Assembly: GCA_028753945.1 (NCBI GenBank)
Contig: JAPNXP010000002.1
Coordinates: 11,408,001 to 11,472,000 of the forward strand
DNA length: 64,000 nucleotides
Direction: 5' to 3'
DNA from: Hexactinellida sp. DTS-2022
Taxonomy: Eukaryota > Porifera > Hexactinellida
Shown here: positions 26,501 through 39,892 of the stretch, one piece after another
How the letters are laid out: each line of letters opens with the position of its first letter
Numbering within the stretch: position 1 is the first letter of the stretch
Translations under genes and position numbers: made by a program
The notes under the pieces: model-generated
What the model saw: only the letters and a program-made list of their open reading frames with translations
Told to the model about the DNA's origin: nothing
The model's database searches: none

Positions 26501-29500
26501 ATTGAGTTAGTGGAGTTTCAGTGGCACTATTATGACACCTTTGACACTAAATACTTATTATCATCAAAAGAAACAATTCGAAAAATCCTCAAACCATTAA
26601 TTTATCAATTTGGGAGAATTTTACAGTCATTGCACAGAAAAATTGGTTCTTTTCGATATTAGTCTCTTAAATGAATGTAAATTAAGTGAATTGAGTTTCA
26701 TTGGCACTGTTCGGACATCTATGATGATAAAGACTTCTTATCATCAAAAGAAACAACTGGAAACGTCCTTAAACCATTAATTTATCAATTTGGGTGTTTT
26801 TGACAGTCATTGCACACAAAAATTGTTTTTCCGATAATAGGCAATTAAATTAATGTTAATTGAGTAGTGGAGTTTCAGTGGCACTGTTAGGGCACTTTTG
26901 ATGATAAATACTTCATATCATCAGAAGAAACAACTGGAAACGTCTTTAAACCATTAATTTATCAATTTGGGAGTTTTTCACAGTCATTTCACACAAAAAT
27001 CGGTTTTTCTCGATAATAATCTCTAAAATGAATGTTAATTGAGTTAGTAGAGTTTCAGTGGCACTGTTAGTCACTTTTGATGACAAATACTTCATACCAT
27101 CAAAAGAAACAACGGAAATTTCCTTAAAACACTAATTTATCATTTTCTGAGTTTTTGACAGTTATTGCACACAAACATTGGTTTTTCTCGTTATTAGTCT
27201 CTTAAATGAATGTAAATTGAATTAGTGGAGTTTCAGGGGCACTGTTAGGACACTTTTGATGATAATACTTCATATCATCAAAAGAAACAACTGGAAACGT
27301 CCTTAAACCATTAATTTATCAATTTGGTACTTTTTGACAGTCATTGCACACAAAAATTGGTTGTTCTTGTTATTAGGCTCTTGAATGAATGTTAATTCAG
27401 TTATTGGAGTTTCATTGGCACTGTTAGGACATATTTGATGATAAATTCTTCTTATCATCAAAAGAAACAAATAAAAACGTCCTTAAAACACTAATTTATC
27501 ATTTTCTGAGTTTTTGAATGTAATGTTGCACACAAACATTGGTTTTTCTTGATATATGGCTCTTGAATGAATGTTAATTGAGTTATTGGAGTTTATTGGA
27601 TCTGTTAGGACATATTTGATGATAAATTCTTCTTATCATCAAAAGAAACAAATAGAAACGTCCTTAAAACACTAATTTATCATTTTCTGAGTTTTTGAAA
27701 GTCATTGTACACAAAAATTGGTTTTTCTCGATATTAGGCAATTAAATGAATGTAAATTGAGTTAGTGGAGTTTCAGTGGCACTATTATGACACCTTTGAC
27801 ACTAAATACTTATTATCATCAAAAGAAACAATTCGAAAAATCCTCAAACCATTAATTTATCAATTTGGGAGAATTTTACAGTCATTGCACAGAAAAATTG
27901 GTTCTTTTCGATATTAGTCTCTTAAATGAATGTAAATTAAGTGAATTGAGTTTCATTGGCACTGTTCGGACATCTATGATGATAAAGACTTCTTATCATC
28001 AAAAGAAACAACTGGAAACGTCCTTAAACCATTAATTTATCAATTTGGGTGTTTTTGACAGTCATTGCACACAAAAATTGTTTTTCCGATAATAGGCAAT
28101 TAAATTAATGTTAATTGAGTAGTGGAGTTTCAGTGGCACTGTTAGGGCACTTTTGATGATAAATACTTCATATCATCAGAAGAAACAACTGGAAACGTCT
28201 TTAAACCATTAATTTATCAATTTGGGAGTTTTTCACAGTCATTTCACACAAAAATCGGTTTTTCTCGATAATAATCTCTAAAATGAATGTTAATTGAGTT
28301 AGTAGAGTTTCAGTGGCACTGTTAGTCACTTTTGATGACAAATACTTCATACCATCAAAAGAAACAACGGAAATTTCCTTAAAACACTAATTTATCATTT
28401 TCTGAGTTTTTGACAGTTATTGCACACAAACATTGGTTTTTCTCGTTATTAGTCTCTTAAATGAATGTAAATTGAATTAGTGGAGTTTCAGGGGCACTGT
28501 TAGGACACTTTTGATGATAATACTTCATATCATCAAAAGAAACAACTGGAAACGTCCTTAAACCATTAATTTATCAATTTGGTACTTTTTGACAGTCATT
28601 GCACACAAAAATTGGTTGTTCTTGTTATTAGGCTCTTGAATGAATGTTAATTCAGTTATTGGAGTTTCATTGGCACTGTTAGGACATATTTGATGATAAA
28701 TTCTTCTTATCATCAAAAGAAACAAATAAAAACGTCCTTAAAACACTAATTTATCATTTTCTGAGTTTTTGAATGTAATGTTGCACACAAACATTGGTTT
28801 TTCTTGATATATGGCTCTTGAATGAATGTTAATTGAGTTATTGGAGTTTATTGGATCTGTTAGGACATATTTGATGATAAATTCTTCTTATCATCAAAAG
28901 AAACAAATAGAAACGTCCTTAAAACACTAATTTATCATTTTCTGAGTTTTTGAAAGTCATTGTACACAAAAATTGGTTTTTCTCGATATTAGGCAATTAA
29001 ATGAATGTAAATTGAGTTAGTGGAGTTTCAGTGGCACTATTATGACACCTTTGACACTAAATACTTATTATCATCAAAAGAAACAATTCGAAAAATCCTC
29101 AAACCATTAATTTATCAATTTGGGAGAATTTTACAGTCATTGCACAGAAAAATTGGTTCTTTTCGATATTAGTCTCTTAAATGAATGTAAATTAAGTGAA
29201 TTGAGTTTCATTGGCACTGTTCGGACATCTATGATGATAAAGACTTCTTATCATCAAAAGAAACAACTGGAAACGTCCTTAAACCATTAATTTATCAATT
29301 TGGGTGTTTTTGACAGTCATTGCACACAAAAATTGTTTTTCCGATAATAGGCAATTAAATTAATGTTAATTGAGTAGTGGAGTTTCAGTGGCACTGTTAG
29401 GGCACTTTTGATGATAAATACTTCATATCATCAGAAGAAACAACTGGAAACGTCTTTAAACCATTAATTTATCAATTTGGGAGTTTTTCACAGTCATTTC

Positions 29501-30605
29501 ACACAAAAATCGGTTTTTCTCGATAATAATCTCTAAAATGAATGTTAATTGAGTTAGTAGAGTTTCAGTGGCACTGTTAGTCACTTTTGATGACAAATAC
29601 TTCATACCATCAAAAGAAACAACGGAAATTTCCTTAAAACACTAATTTATCATTTTCTGAGTTTTTGACAGTTATTGCACACAAACATTGGTTTTTCTCG
29701 TTATTAGTCTCTTAAATGAATGTAAATTGAATTAGTGGAGTTTCAGGGGCACTGTTAGGACACTTTTGATGATAATACTTCATATCATCAAAAGAAACAA
29801 CTGGAAACGTCCTTAAACCATTAATTTATCAATTTGGTACTTTTTGACAGTCATTGCACACAAAAATTGGTTGTTCTTGTTATTAGGCTCTTGAATGAAT
29901 GTTAATTCAGTTATTGGAGTTTCATTGGCACTGTTAGGACATATTTGATGATAAATTCTTCTTATCATCAAAAGAAACAAATAAAAACGTCCTTAAAACA
30001 CTAATTTATCATTTTCTGAGTTTTTGAATGTAATGTTGCACACAAACATTGGTTTTTCTTGATATATGGCTCTTGAATGAATGTTAATTGAGTTATTGGA
30101 GTTTATTGGATCTGTTAGGACATATTTGATGATAAATTCTTCTTATCATCAAAAGAAACAAATAGAAACGTCCTTAAAACACTAATTTATCATTTTCTGA
30201 GTTTTTGAAAGTCATTGTACACAAAAATTGGTTTTTCTCGATATTAGGCAATTAAATGAATGTAAATTGAGTTAGTGGAGTTTCAGTGGCACTATTATGA
30301 CACCTTTGACACTAAATACTTATTATCATCAAAAGAAACAATTCGAAAAATCCTCAAACCATTAATTTATCAATTTGGGAGAATTTTACAGTCATTGCAC
30401 AGAAAAATTGGTTCTTTTCGATATTAGTCTCTTAAATGAATGTAAATTAAGTGAATTGAGTTTCATTGGCACTGTTCGGACATCTATGATGATAAAGACT
30501 TCTTATCATCAAAAGAAACAACTGGAAACGTCCTTAAACCATTAATTTATCAATTTGAGTGTTTTTGACAGTCATTGCACACAAAAATTGTTTTTCCGAT
30601 AATAG
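20560..30605 (+). repeat. 7-monomer HOR, 1255 bp, eight tandem copies (homogenised core)
   Basis: The anchor 'gcactgttagggcac' occurs at 20606, 21861, 23116, 24371, 25626, 26881, 28136 and 29391, every spacing exactly 1255 bp. Each unit holds seven monomers with distinct signatures: 'catcagaagaaac', 'accatcaaaagaaacaacgg', 'gataatacttcatatc', 'aacaaataaaaacg', 'aaacaaatagaaacg', 'acaattcgaaaaatcctc' and 'ttcggacatctatgatg'. Copies 2-8 look nearly identical (one visible difference is 'ggcaatcaaatg' near 22720). Copy 1 is more diverged and shares variants with the fragment at 37.4 kb. This is the most recently homogenised part of the window. Confidence 0.96.
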
Positions 30606-32890
30606 GCTCTTAAATGAATGTTAGTTGAGTTAGTGAAGTTAAAGTGGCACTGTTAGGGCACATTTGATTATAAATACATCATATGATCAAAAGAAACAAC
30701 GGAAACATCCGTAAACACTAATTTATCATTTTCTGAGTTTTTGACAGTCATTGCACACAAACATTGGTTTTTCTCGATATTAGTCTCGTAAATGAATGTA
30801 AATTGAGTTATAGGAGTTTCAGTGGCACTGTTTGGACACTTTTGAAGATAAATACTTCTTATCATCAAAAGAAACAACTGGAAACGTCCTTAAACCATTA
30901 ATTTATCAATTTGGTAGTTTTTGACAGTCATTGCACACAAAAATTGGTTGTTCTTGATATTAGGCTCTTGAATGAATGTTAATTCAGTTATTGGAGTTTC
31001 ATTGGCACTGTTAGGACATATTTGATGATAAATTCTTCTTATCATCAAAAGAAACAAATAAAAACGTCCTTAAAACACTAATTTATCATTTTCTGAGTTT
31101 TTGAATGTAATGTTGCACACAAACATTGGTTTTTCTTGATATATGGCTCTTGAATGAATGTTAATTGAGTTATTGGAGTTTATTGGATCTGTTAGGACAT
31201 ATTTGATGATAAATTCTTCTTATCATCAAAAGAAAGAAATAGAAACGTCCTTAAAACACTAATTTATCATTTTCTGAGTTTTTGAAAGTCATTGTACACA
31301 AAAATTGGTTTTTCTCGATATTAGGCAATTAAATGAATGTAAATTGAGTTAGTGGAGTTTCAGTGGCACTATTATGACACCTTTGACACTAAATACTTAT
31401 TATCATCAAAAGAAACAATTCGAAAAATCCTCAAACCATTAATTAATCAATTTGGGAGAATTTTACAGTCATTGCACAGAAAAATTGGTTCTTTTCGATA
31501 TTAGTCTCTTAAATGAATGTAAATTAAGTGAATTGAGTTTCATTGGCACTGTTCGGACATCTATGATGATAAAGACTTCTTATCATCAAAAGAAACAACT
31601 GGAAACGTCCTTAAACCATTAATTTATCAATTTGGGTGTTTTTGACAGTCATTGCACACAAAAATTGTTTTTCCGATAATAGGCAATTAAATTAATGTTA
31701 ATTGAGTAGTGGAGTTTCAGTGGCACTGTTAGGGCACTTTTGATGATAAATACTTCATATCATCAGAAGAAACAACTGGAAACGTCTTTAAACCATTAAT
31801 TTATCAATTTGGGAGTTTTTCACAGTCATTTCACACAAAAATCGGTTTTTCTCGATAATAATCTCTAAAATGAATGTTAATTGAGTTAGTAGAGTTTCAG
31901 TGGCACTGTTAGTCACTTTTGATGACAAATACTTCATACCATCAAAAGAAACAACGGAAATTTCCTTAAAACACTAATTTATCATTTTCTGAGTTTTTGA
32001 CAGTTATTGCACACAAACATTGGTTTTTCTCGTTATTAGTCTCTTAAATGAATGTAAATTGAATTAGTGGAGTTTCAGGGGCACTGTTAGGACACTTTTG
32101 ATGATAATACTTCATATCATCAAAAGAAACAACTGGAAACGTCCTTAAACCATTAATTTATCAATTTGGTACTTTTTGACAGTCATTGCACACAAAAATT
32201 GGTTGTTCTTGTTATTAGGCTCTTGAATGAATGTTAATTCAGTTATTGGAGTTTCATTGGCACTGTTAGGACATATTTGATGATAAATTCTTCTTATCAT
32301 CAAAAGAAACAAATAAAAACGTCCTTAAAACACTAATTTATCATTTTCTGAGTTTTTGAATGTAATGTTGCACACAAACATTGGTTTTTCTTGATATATG
32401 GCTCTTGAATGAATGTTAATTGAGTTATTGGAGTTTATTGGATCTGTTAGGACATATTTGATGATAAATTCTTCTTATCATCAAAAGAAACAAATAGAAA
32501 CGTCCTTAAAACACTAATTTATCATTTTCTGAGTTTTTGAAAGTCATTGTACACAAAAATTGGTTTTTCTCGATATTAGGCAATTAAATGAATGTAAATT
32601 GAGTTAGTGGAGTTTCAGTGGCACTATTATGACACCTTTGACACTAAATACTTATTATCATCAAAAGAAACAATTCGAAAAATCCTCAAACCATTAATTT
32701 ATCAATTTGGGAGAATTTTACAGAAATTGCACAGAAAAATTGGTTCTTTTCGATATTAGTCTCTTAAATGAATGTAAATTAAGTGAATTGAGTTTCATTG
32801 GCACTGTTCGGACATCTATGATGATAAAGACTTCTTATCATCAAAAGAAACAACTGGAAACGTCCTTAAACCATTAATTTATCAATTTGG
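30606..32890 (+). repeat. Broken continuation of the 1255-bp HOR
   Basis: About 250 bp of foreign monomers ('ttgattataaatacatcatatgatc') follow the eight-copy core. A partial set and then one full 7-monomer set of the 1255-bp HOR follow, with the anchor at 31723 (2332 bp, 13 monomers, after 29391). The unit then ends at about 32890. Confidence 0.85.
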
Positions 32891-33660
32891 GTGTTTTAGA
32901 CAGTCATTGCACACAAAAAATGGTTTTTCTCTATATTCGTCTCTTAAATGAATGTTAATTGAGTTAGTGAAGTTAAAGTGGCACTGTTAGGGCACATTTG
33001 ATTATAAATACATCATATGATCAAAAGAAACAACGGAAACATCCTTAAACCATAAATTTATCAATTTGGGAGTTTTTGACAGTCATTGCACACAAACATT
33101 GGTTCTTTTCTATATTAGGCTCTTAAATGAATGTGAATTGAATTAGTGGAGTTTCAGTGGAACTGTTAGGACAACTTTGACTCTAAATATTTATTATCAT
33201 CAAAAGAAACAAATGGAAACGTCCTTAAAAACTAATTTATCAATTTCTGGTTTTTTGACAGTCAATGCCCACAAAAATTGGTTTTTCCGGGATTAGGCTC
33301 TAAAATTAATGTTAATTGAGTGGTTGAGTTTCAGAGGCACTGTTAGGACACTTTGATGATAAAAACCTCACATCATCAAAACAAAGTACTGGAAACGTCC
33401 TTAAACCATAAATTTATCAATTTGGGAGTTTTTGACAATCATTGCACACAAACATTGGTTTTTCTCGATATAAGTCTCGTAAATGAATGTAAATTGAGTT
33501 ATTGGAGTTTCTGTGGCACTGTTAGGACACTTTTGAAGATAAATACTTCTTATCATCAAAAGAAACAACTGGAAACGTCCTTAAACTATTTCTTTATCAA
33601 TTTTGGCGTTTTTGACAGTCATAGCACTCAAAAATTAGTTTTTCTCGATATTAGGCTCTT
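32891..33660 (+). repeat. Start of the ~7-kb satellite segmental duplication, copy 1
   Basis: Shares rare variants with 39893-40660, including 'cagtcaatgcccacaaaaatt', 'ggttttttgacag' and 'caaaacaaagtactgg', at an offset of 6992-7002 bp. Confidence 0.85.
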
Positions 33661-33666
33661 GAATGA

Positions 33667-36350
33667 ATGTTAATTGAGTTAGGGAGTTTCATTGGCACTG
33701 TTAGGACATATTTGATGATAAATTCTTCTTATCATCAAAAGAAACAACTGGAAACGTCCTTAAACTATTTCTTTATCAATTTTGGCGTTTTTGACAGTCA
33801 TAGCACTCAAAAATTAGTTTTTCTCGATATTAGGCTCTTGAATGAATGTTAATTGAGTTATTGGAGTTTCTGTGGCACTGTTAGGACACTTTTGAAGATA
33901 AATACTTCTTATCATCAAAAGAAACAACTGGAAACGTCCTTAAACTATTTCTTTATCAATTTTGGCGTTTTTGACAGTCATTGCACACAAAAATTGAGTT
34001 TTTCTCGATATTAGTCTCGTAAATGAATGTTAATTGAGTGAGTGGAGTTTCATTGGCACTATTTGGACATATTTGATTATAGATTATTCTTATCATCAAA
34101 CGAAACAACTGGAAACGTCCTTTATCCATTAATTAATCAATTTGGGAGTTTTTGATAGTCATTGCACACAAAAATTGATTTTTCTTGATATTCGGCTCTT
34201 AAATGAATGTAAATTGAGTGAGTGGAGTTTCAGTGGCACTGTTGGGACATCTTTGACTCTAAATACTTATTATCATCAAAAGAAACAAATGGTAACGTCC
34301 TTAAACAATTAATTTATCTATTTGGGCGTTTTTGACAGTCATTGCACACAAAAATTGGTTTTTCACGATATTAGGCTTTGAATGAATGTTAATTGAGTTA
34401 TTGGAGCTTCATTGGCACTGTTAGGACATATTTGAAGATAAATACTTCGTATCATCAAAAGAAACAACTGGAAACGTCCTTAAACCATTAATTTATCAAT
34501 TTGGGAGTTTTTGACAGTCATTGCACACAAAAATTAGTTTTTCTCGATATTAGGCTCTTGAATGAATGTTAATTGAGTTAGGGAGTTTCATTGGCACTGT
34601 TAGGACATATTTGATGATAAATTCTTCTTATCATCAAAAGAAACAACTGGAAACGTCCTTAAACTATTTCTTTATCAATTTTGGCGTTTTTGACAGTCAT
34701 AGCACTCAAAAATTAGTTTTTCTCGATATTAGGCTCTTGAATGAATGTTAATTGAGTTATTGGAGTTTCTGTGGCACTGTTAGGACACTTTTGAAGATAA
34801 ATACTTCTTATCATCAAAAGAAACAACTGGAAACGTCCTTAAACTATTTCTTTATCAATTTTGGCGTTTTTGACAGTCATTGCACACAAAAATTGAGTTT
34901 TTCTCGATATTAGTCTCGTAAATGAATGTTAATTGAGTGAGTGGAGTTTCATTGGCACTATTTGGACATATTTGATTATAGATTATTCTTATCATCAAAC
35001 GAAACAACTGGAAACGTCCTTTATCCATTAATTAATCAATTTGGGAGTTTTTGATAGTCATTGCACACAAAAATTGGTTTTTCTTGATATTCGGCTCTTA
35101 AATGAATGTAAATTGAGTGAGTGGAGTTTCAGTGGCACTGTTGGGACATCTTTGACTCTAAATACTTATTATCATCAAAAGAAACAAATGGTAACGTCCC
35201 TAAACAATTAATTTATCTATTTGGGCGTTTTTGACAGTCATTGCACACAAAAATTGGTTTTTCACGATATTAGGCTTTGAATGAATGTTAATTGAGTTAT
35301 TGGAGCTTCATTGGCACTGTTAGGACATATTTGAAGATAAATACTTCGTATCATCAAAAGAAACAACTGGAAACGTCCTTAAACCATTAATTTATCAATT
35401 TGGGAGTTTTTGACAGTCATTGCACACAAAAATTGGTCTTTCTCGATATAAGTCTCGTAAATGAATGTAAATTGAGTTATTGGAGTTTCTGTGGCACTGT
35501 TAGGACACTTTTGAAGATAAATACTTCTTATCATCAAAAGAAACAACTGGAAACGTCCTTAAACTATTTCTTTATCAATTTTGGCGTTTTTGACAGTCAT
35601 AGCACACAAAAATTAGTTTTTCTCGATATTAGGCTCTTGAATGAATGTTAATTGAGTTAGGGAGTTTCATTGGCACTGTTAGGACATATTTGATGATAAA
35701 TTCTTCTTATCATCAAACTAAACACATGGAAACGTCCTTAATCCATTAATTTATCTATTGGGAGTTTTTACAGTCATTGCACACAAAAATTGAGTTTTTC
35801 TCGATATTAGTCTCGTAAATGAATGTTAATTGAGTGAGTGGAGTTTCATTGGCACTATTTGGACATATTTGATTATAGATTATTCTTATCATCAAACGAA
35901 ACAACTGGAAACGTCCTTTATCCATTAATTAATCAATTTGGGAGTTTTTGATAGTCATTGCACACAAAAATTGATTTTTCTTGATATTCGGCTCTTAAAT
36001 GAATGTAAATTGAGTGAGTGGAGTTTCAGTGGCACTGTTGGGACATCTTTGACTCTAAATACTTATTATCATCAAAAGAAACAAATGGTAACGTCCTTAA
36101 ACAATTAATTTATCTATTTGGGCGTTTTTGACAGTCATTGCACACAAAAATTGGTTTTTCACGATATTAGGCTTTGAATGAATGTTAATTGAGTTATTGG
36201 AGCTTCATTGGCACTGTTAGGACATATTTGAAGATAAATACTTCGTATCATCAAAAGAAACAACTGGAAACGTCCTTAAACCATTAATTTATCAATTTGG
36301 GAGTTTTTGACAGTCATTGCACACAAAAATTGGTCTTTCTCTATATTCGT
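33667..36350 (+). repeat. 5-monomer HOR, ~897-899 bp, about three copies
   Basis: The variant 'atttgattatagattattc' occurs at 34071, 34970 and 35867 (spacings 899 and 897). Identical 61-codon spurious frames at 33667 and 34566 confirm the 899-bp step. The third copy has a different left part ('tcatcaaactaaacacatgg'). No gene is visible. Confidence 0.88.
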
Positions 36351-37070
36351 CTCTTAAATGAATGTTAATTGAGTTAGTGGAGTTTCAGTGGCACTGTTGG
36401 GACATCAATGACTCTAAATACTTATTATCATCAAAAGAAACAAATGTTAACGTCCTTGAAACGCTAATTTATCAATTTCAGAGTTTTTGACAGTCATTGC
36501 ACACAAAAAATTTTTATCTCTATATTGGGCTCTTATTGAATGTTAATTGAGTTAGTGTAGTTTCAGTCTCGCTGTTAGGACACATTTGATGATAAATACT
36601 TCATATCATCAAAAGAAACAACGGAAACATCCGTAAAACACTAATTTATCATTTTCTGAGTTTTTGACAGTCATTGCACACAAACATTGGTTTTTCTCAA
36701 TCTAAGTCTCTTAAATGAATGTAAATTGAAGGAGTGGAGTTTCAGTGGCACTGTTAGGACACTTTTGATGATAAACACTCCTAATCATCAAAAGAAACAA
36801 TCTGGAAACGTCGTAAAACCTCTGATTTATCTATTTGAGAGTTTTTGACAGTCATTGCACCCAAAAATTTGTTTTTTTGATATTAGGCTCTTGAATGATT
36901 GTTAATTGAGTTAGGGAGTTTCATTGGCACTGTTAGGACATATTTGATGATGAATTCTTCTTATCATCAAACTAAACACCTGGAAACGTCCTTAATCCAT
37001 TAATATATCAATTGGGAGTTTTGACAGTCATTGCACACAAAAAAAATTTATCTCTATATTGGGCTCTTAT
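36351..37070 (+). repeat. Satellite monomers duplicated 5015 bp downstream
   Basis: Distinctive variants such as 'gttgggacatcaatgactc' (36397), 'tttcagtctcgctgttag' and 'ctcaatctaagtctc' reappear at an offset of about 5014 bp (41411 and following) and again 1251 bp further on. No gene is visible. Confidence 0.8.
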
Positions 37071-37199
37071 TGAATGTTAATTGAGTTAGTGTAATTTCAG
37101 TCTCGCTGTTAGGACACATTTGATGATATAGACATCATATCATCAAAAGAAACAACGGAAGCATCCGGAAAACACTAATTTATCATTTTCTGAATTTTT

Positions 37200-38690
37200 G
37201 ACAGTTATTGCACACAAACATTGGTTTTTCTCGATATTAGTCTCTTAAATGAATGTAAATTTAATTAGTGGAGTTTCAGGGGCACTGTTAGGACACTTTT
37301 GATGATAATACTTCATATCATCAAAAGAAACAACTGGAAACGTCCATAAACCATTAATTTATCAATTTGGTAGTTTTTGACAGTCATTGTACACATAAAT
37401 TGGTTTTTCTCGATATTAGGCAATTAAATTAATGTTAATTGAGTAGTGGAGTTTCAGTGGCACTGTTAGGGCACTTTTGAAGATAAATACTTCATATCAT
37501 CAGAAGAAACAACTGGAAACGTCTTTAAACCATTAATTTATCAATTTGGGAGTTTTTCACAGTCATTTCACACAAAAATCGGTTTTTCTCGATAATAATC
37601 TCTTAAATGAATGATAATTGAGTTAGTAGAGTTTCAGTGGCACTGTTAGTCACTTTTGATGACAAATACTTCATACCATCAAAAGAAACAACGGAAATTT
37701 CCTTAAAACACTAATTTATCATTTTCTGAGTTTTTGACAGTTATTGCACTCAAACATTGGTTTTTCTCGTTATTAGTCTCTTAAATGAATGTAAATTGAA
37801 TTAGTGGAGTTTCAGGGGCACTGTTAGGACACTTTTGATGATAATACTTCATATCATCAAAAGAAACTACTGGAAACGTCCTTAAACCATTAATTTAACA
37901 ATTTGGTAGTTTTTGACAGTCATTGCACACAAAAATTGGTTGTTCTTGATATTAGGCTCTTGAATGAATGTTAATTCAGTTATTGGAGTTTCATTGGCAC
38001 TGTTAGGACATATTTGATGATAAATTCTTCTTATCATCAAAAGAAACAAATAAAAACGTCCTTAAAACACTAATCTATCATTTTCTGAGTTTTTGAATGT
38101 AATGTTGCACACAAACATTGGTTTTTCTTGATATATGGCTCTTGAATGAATGTTAATTGAGTTATTGGAGTTTATTGGATCTGTTAGGACATATTTGTTG
38201 ATAAATTCTTCTTATCATCAAAAGAAAGAAATAGAAACGTCCTTAAAACACTAATTTATCATTTTCTGAGTTTTTGAAAGTCATTGTACACAAAAATTGG
38301 TTTTTCTCGATATTAGGCAATTAAATGAATGTAAATTGAGTTAGTGGAGTTTCAGTGGCACTATTATGACACCTTTGACACTAAATACTTATTATCATCA
38401 AAAGAAACAATTCGAAAAATCCTCAAACCATTAATTTATCAATTTGGGAGAATTTTACAGTCATTGCACAGAAAAATTGGTTCTTTTCGATATTAGTCTC
38501 TTAAATGAATGTAAATTAAGTGAATTGAGTTTCATTGGCACTGTTCGGACATCTATGATGATAAAGACTTCTTATCATCAAAAGAAACAACTGGAAACGT
38601 CCTTAAACCATTAATTTATCAATTTGGGTGTTTTTGACAGTCATTGCACACAAAAATTGTTTTTCCGATAATAGGCTCTTAAATGAATGT
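37200..38690 (+). repeat. Dispersed copy of the 1255-bp HOR
   Basis: Contains the anchor 'gcactgttagggcac' at 37460 and the monomers of the 1255-bp unit in the same order. It shares 'gaagataaatac' and 'atgataattgag' variants with the first, diverged copy at 20606 rather than with the homogenised core. Confidence 0.85.
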
Positions 38691-38989
38691 TAGTTGAAGT
38701 ATTAGAGTTTAAGTGGCACTGCTATTCACCTTTTAAGAAAAATACTTCATATCATCAAAAGAAACAAATGGAAACGTCCTTAAACCATTAATTTATCCAT
38801 TTGAGTGTTTTAGACAGTCATTGCACACAAAAATGGTTTTTCTCTATATTCGTCTCTTAAATGAATGTTAATTGAGTTAGTGAAGTTAAAGTGGCACTGT
38901 TAGGGCACATTTGATTATAAATACATCATATGATCAAAAGAAACAACGGAAACATCCTTAAACCATAAATTTATCAATTTGGGAGTTTT

Positions 38990-39892
38990 TGACAGTCATT
39001 GTACACATAAATTGGTTTTTCTCGATATTAGGCAATTAAATTAATGTTAATTGAGTAGTGGAGTTTCAGTGGCACTGTTAGGGCACTTTTGAAGATAAAT
39101 ACTTCATATCATCAGAAGAAACAACTGGAAACGTCTTTAAACCATTAATTTATCAATTTGGTAGTTTTTGACAGTCATTGCACACAAAAATTGGTTGTTC
39201 TTGATATTAGGCTCTTGAATGAATGTTAATTCAGTTATTGGAGTTTCATTGGCACTGTTAGGACATATTTGATGATAAATTCTTCTTATCATCAAAAGAA
39301 ACAAATAAAAACGTCCTTAAAACACTAATTTATCATTTTCTGAGTTTTTGAATGTAATGTTGCACACAAACATTGGTTTTTCTTGATATATGGCTCTTGA
39401 ATGAATGTTAATTGAGTTATTGGAGTTTATTGGATCTGTTAGGACATATTTGATGATAAATTCTTCTTATCATCAAAAGAAAGAAATAGAAACGTCCTTA
39501 AAACACTAATTTATCATTTTCTGAGTTTTTGAAAGTCAGTGTACACAAAAATTGGTTTTTCTCGATATTAGGCAATTAAATGAATGTAAATTGAGTTAGT
39601 GGAGTTTCAGTGGCACTATTATGACACCTTTGACACTAAATACTTATTATCATCAAAAGAAACAATTCGAAAAATCCTCAAACCATTAATTTATCAATTT
39701 GGGAGAATTATACAGTCATTGCACAGAAAAATTGGTTCTTTTCGATATTAGTCTCTTAAATGAATGTAAATTAAGTGAATTGAGTTTCATTGGCACTGTT
39801 CGGACATCTATGATGATAAAGACTTCTTATCATCAAAAGAAACAACTGGAAACGTCCTTAAACCATTAATTTATCAATTTGGGTGTTTTAGA
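38990..39892 (+). repeat. Internally deleted copy of the 1255-bp HOR
   Basis: Begins like the 1255-bp unit (anchor near 39071) but skips directly from the first monomer to the 'ggttgttcttgatattag' monomer. About two monomers are therefore missing, consistent with unequal exchange. Confidence 0.78.

Noticed and set aside
33353..33673. Short open frames of 60-106 codons scattered through the satellite, some repeated identically (33667/34566, 11051/13559)
   Set aside because: They follow the monomer period, occur in both strands, often need a TTG start and recur only because the DNA repeats. No domain, signal or expression element supports them.
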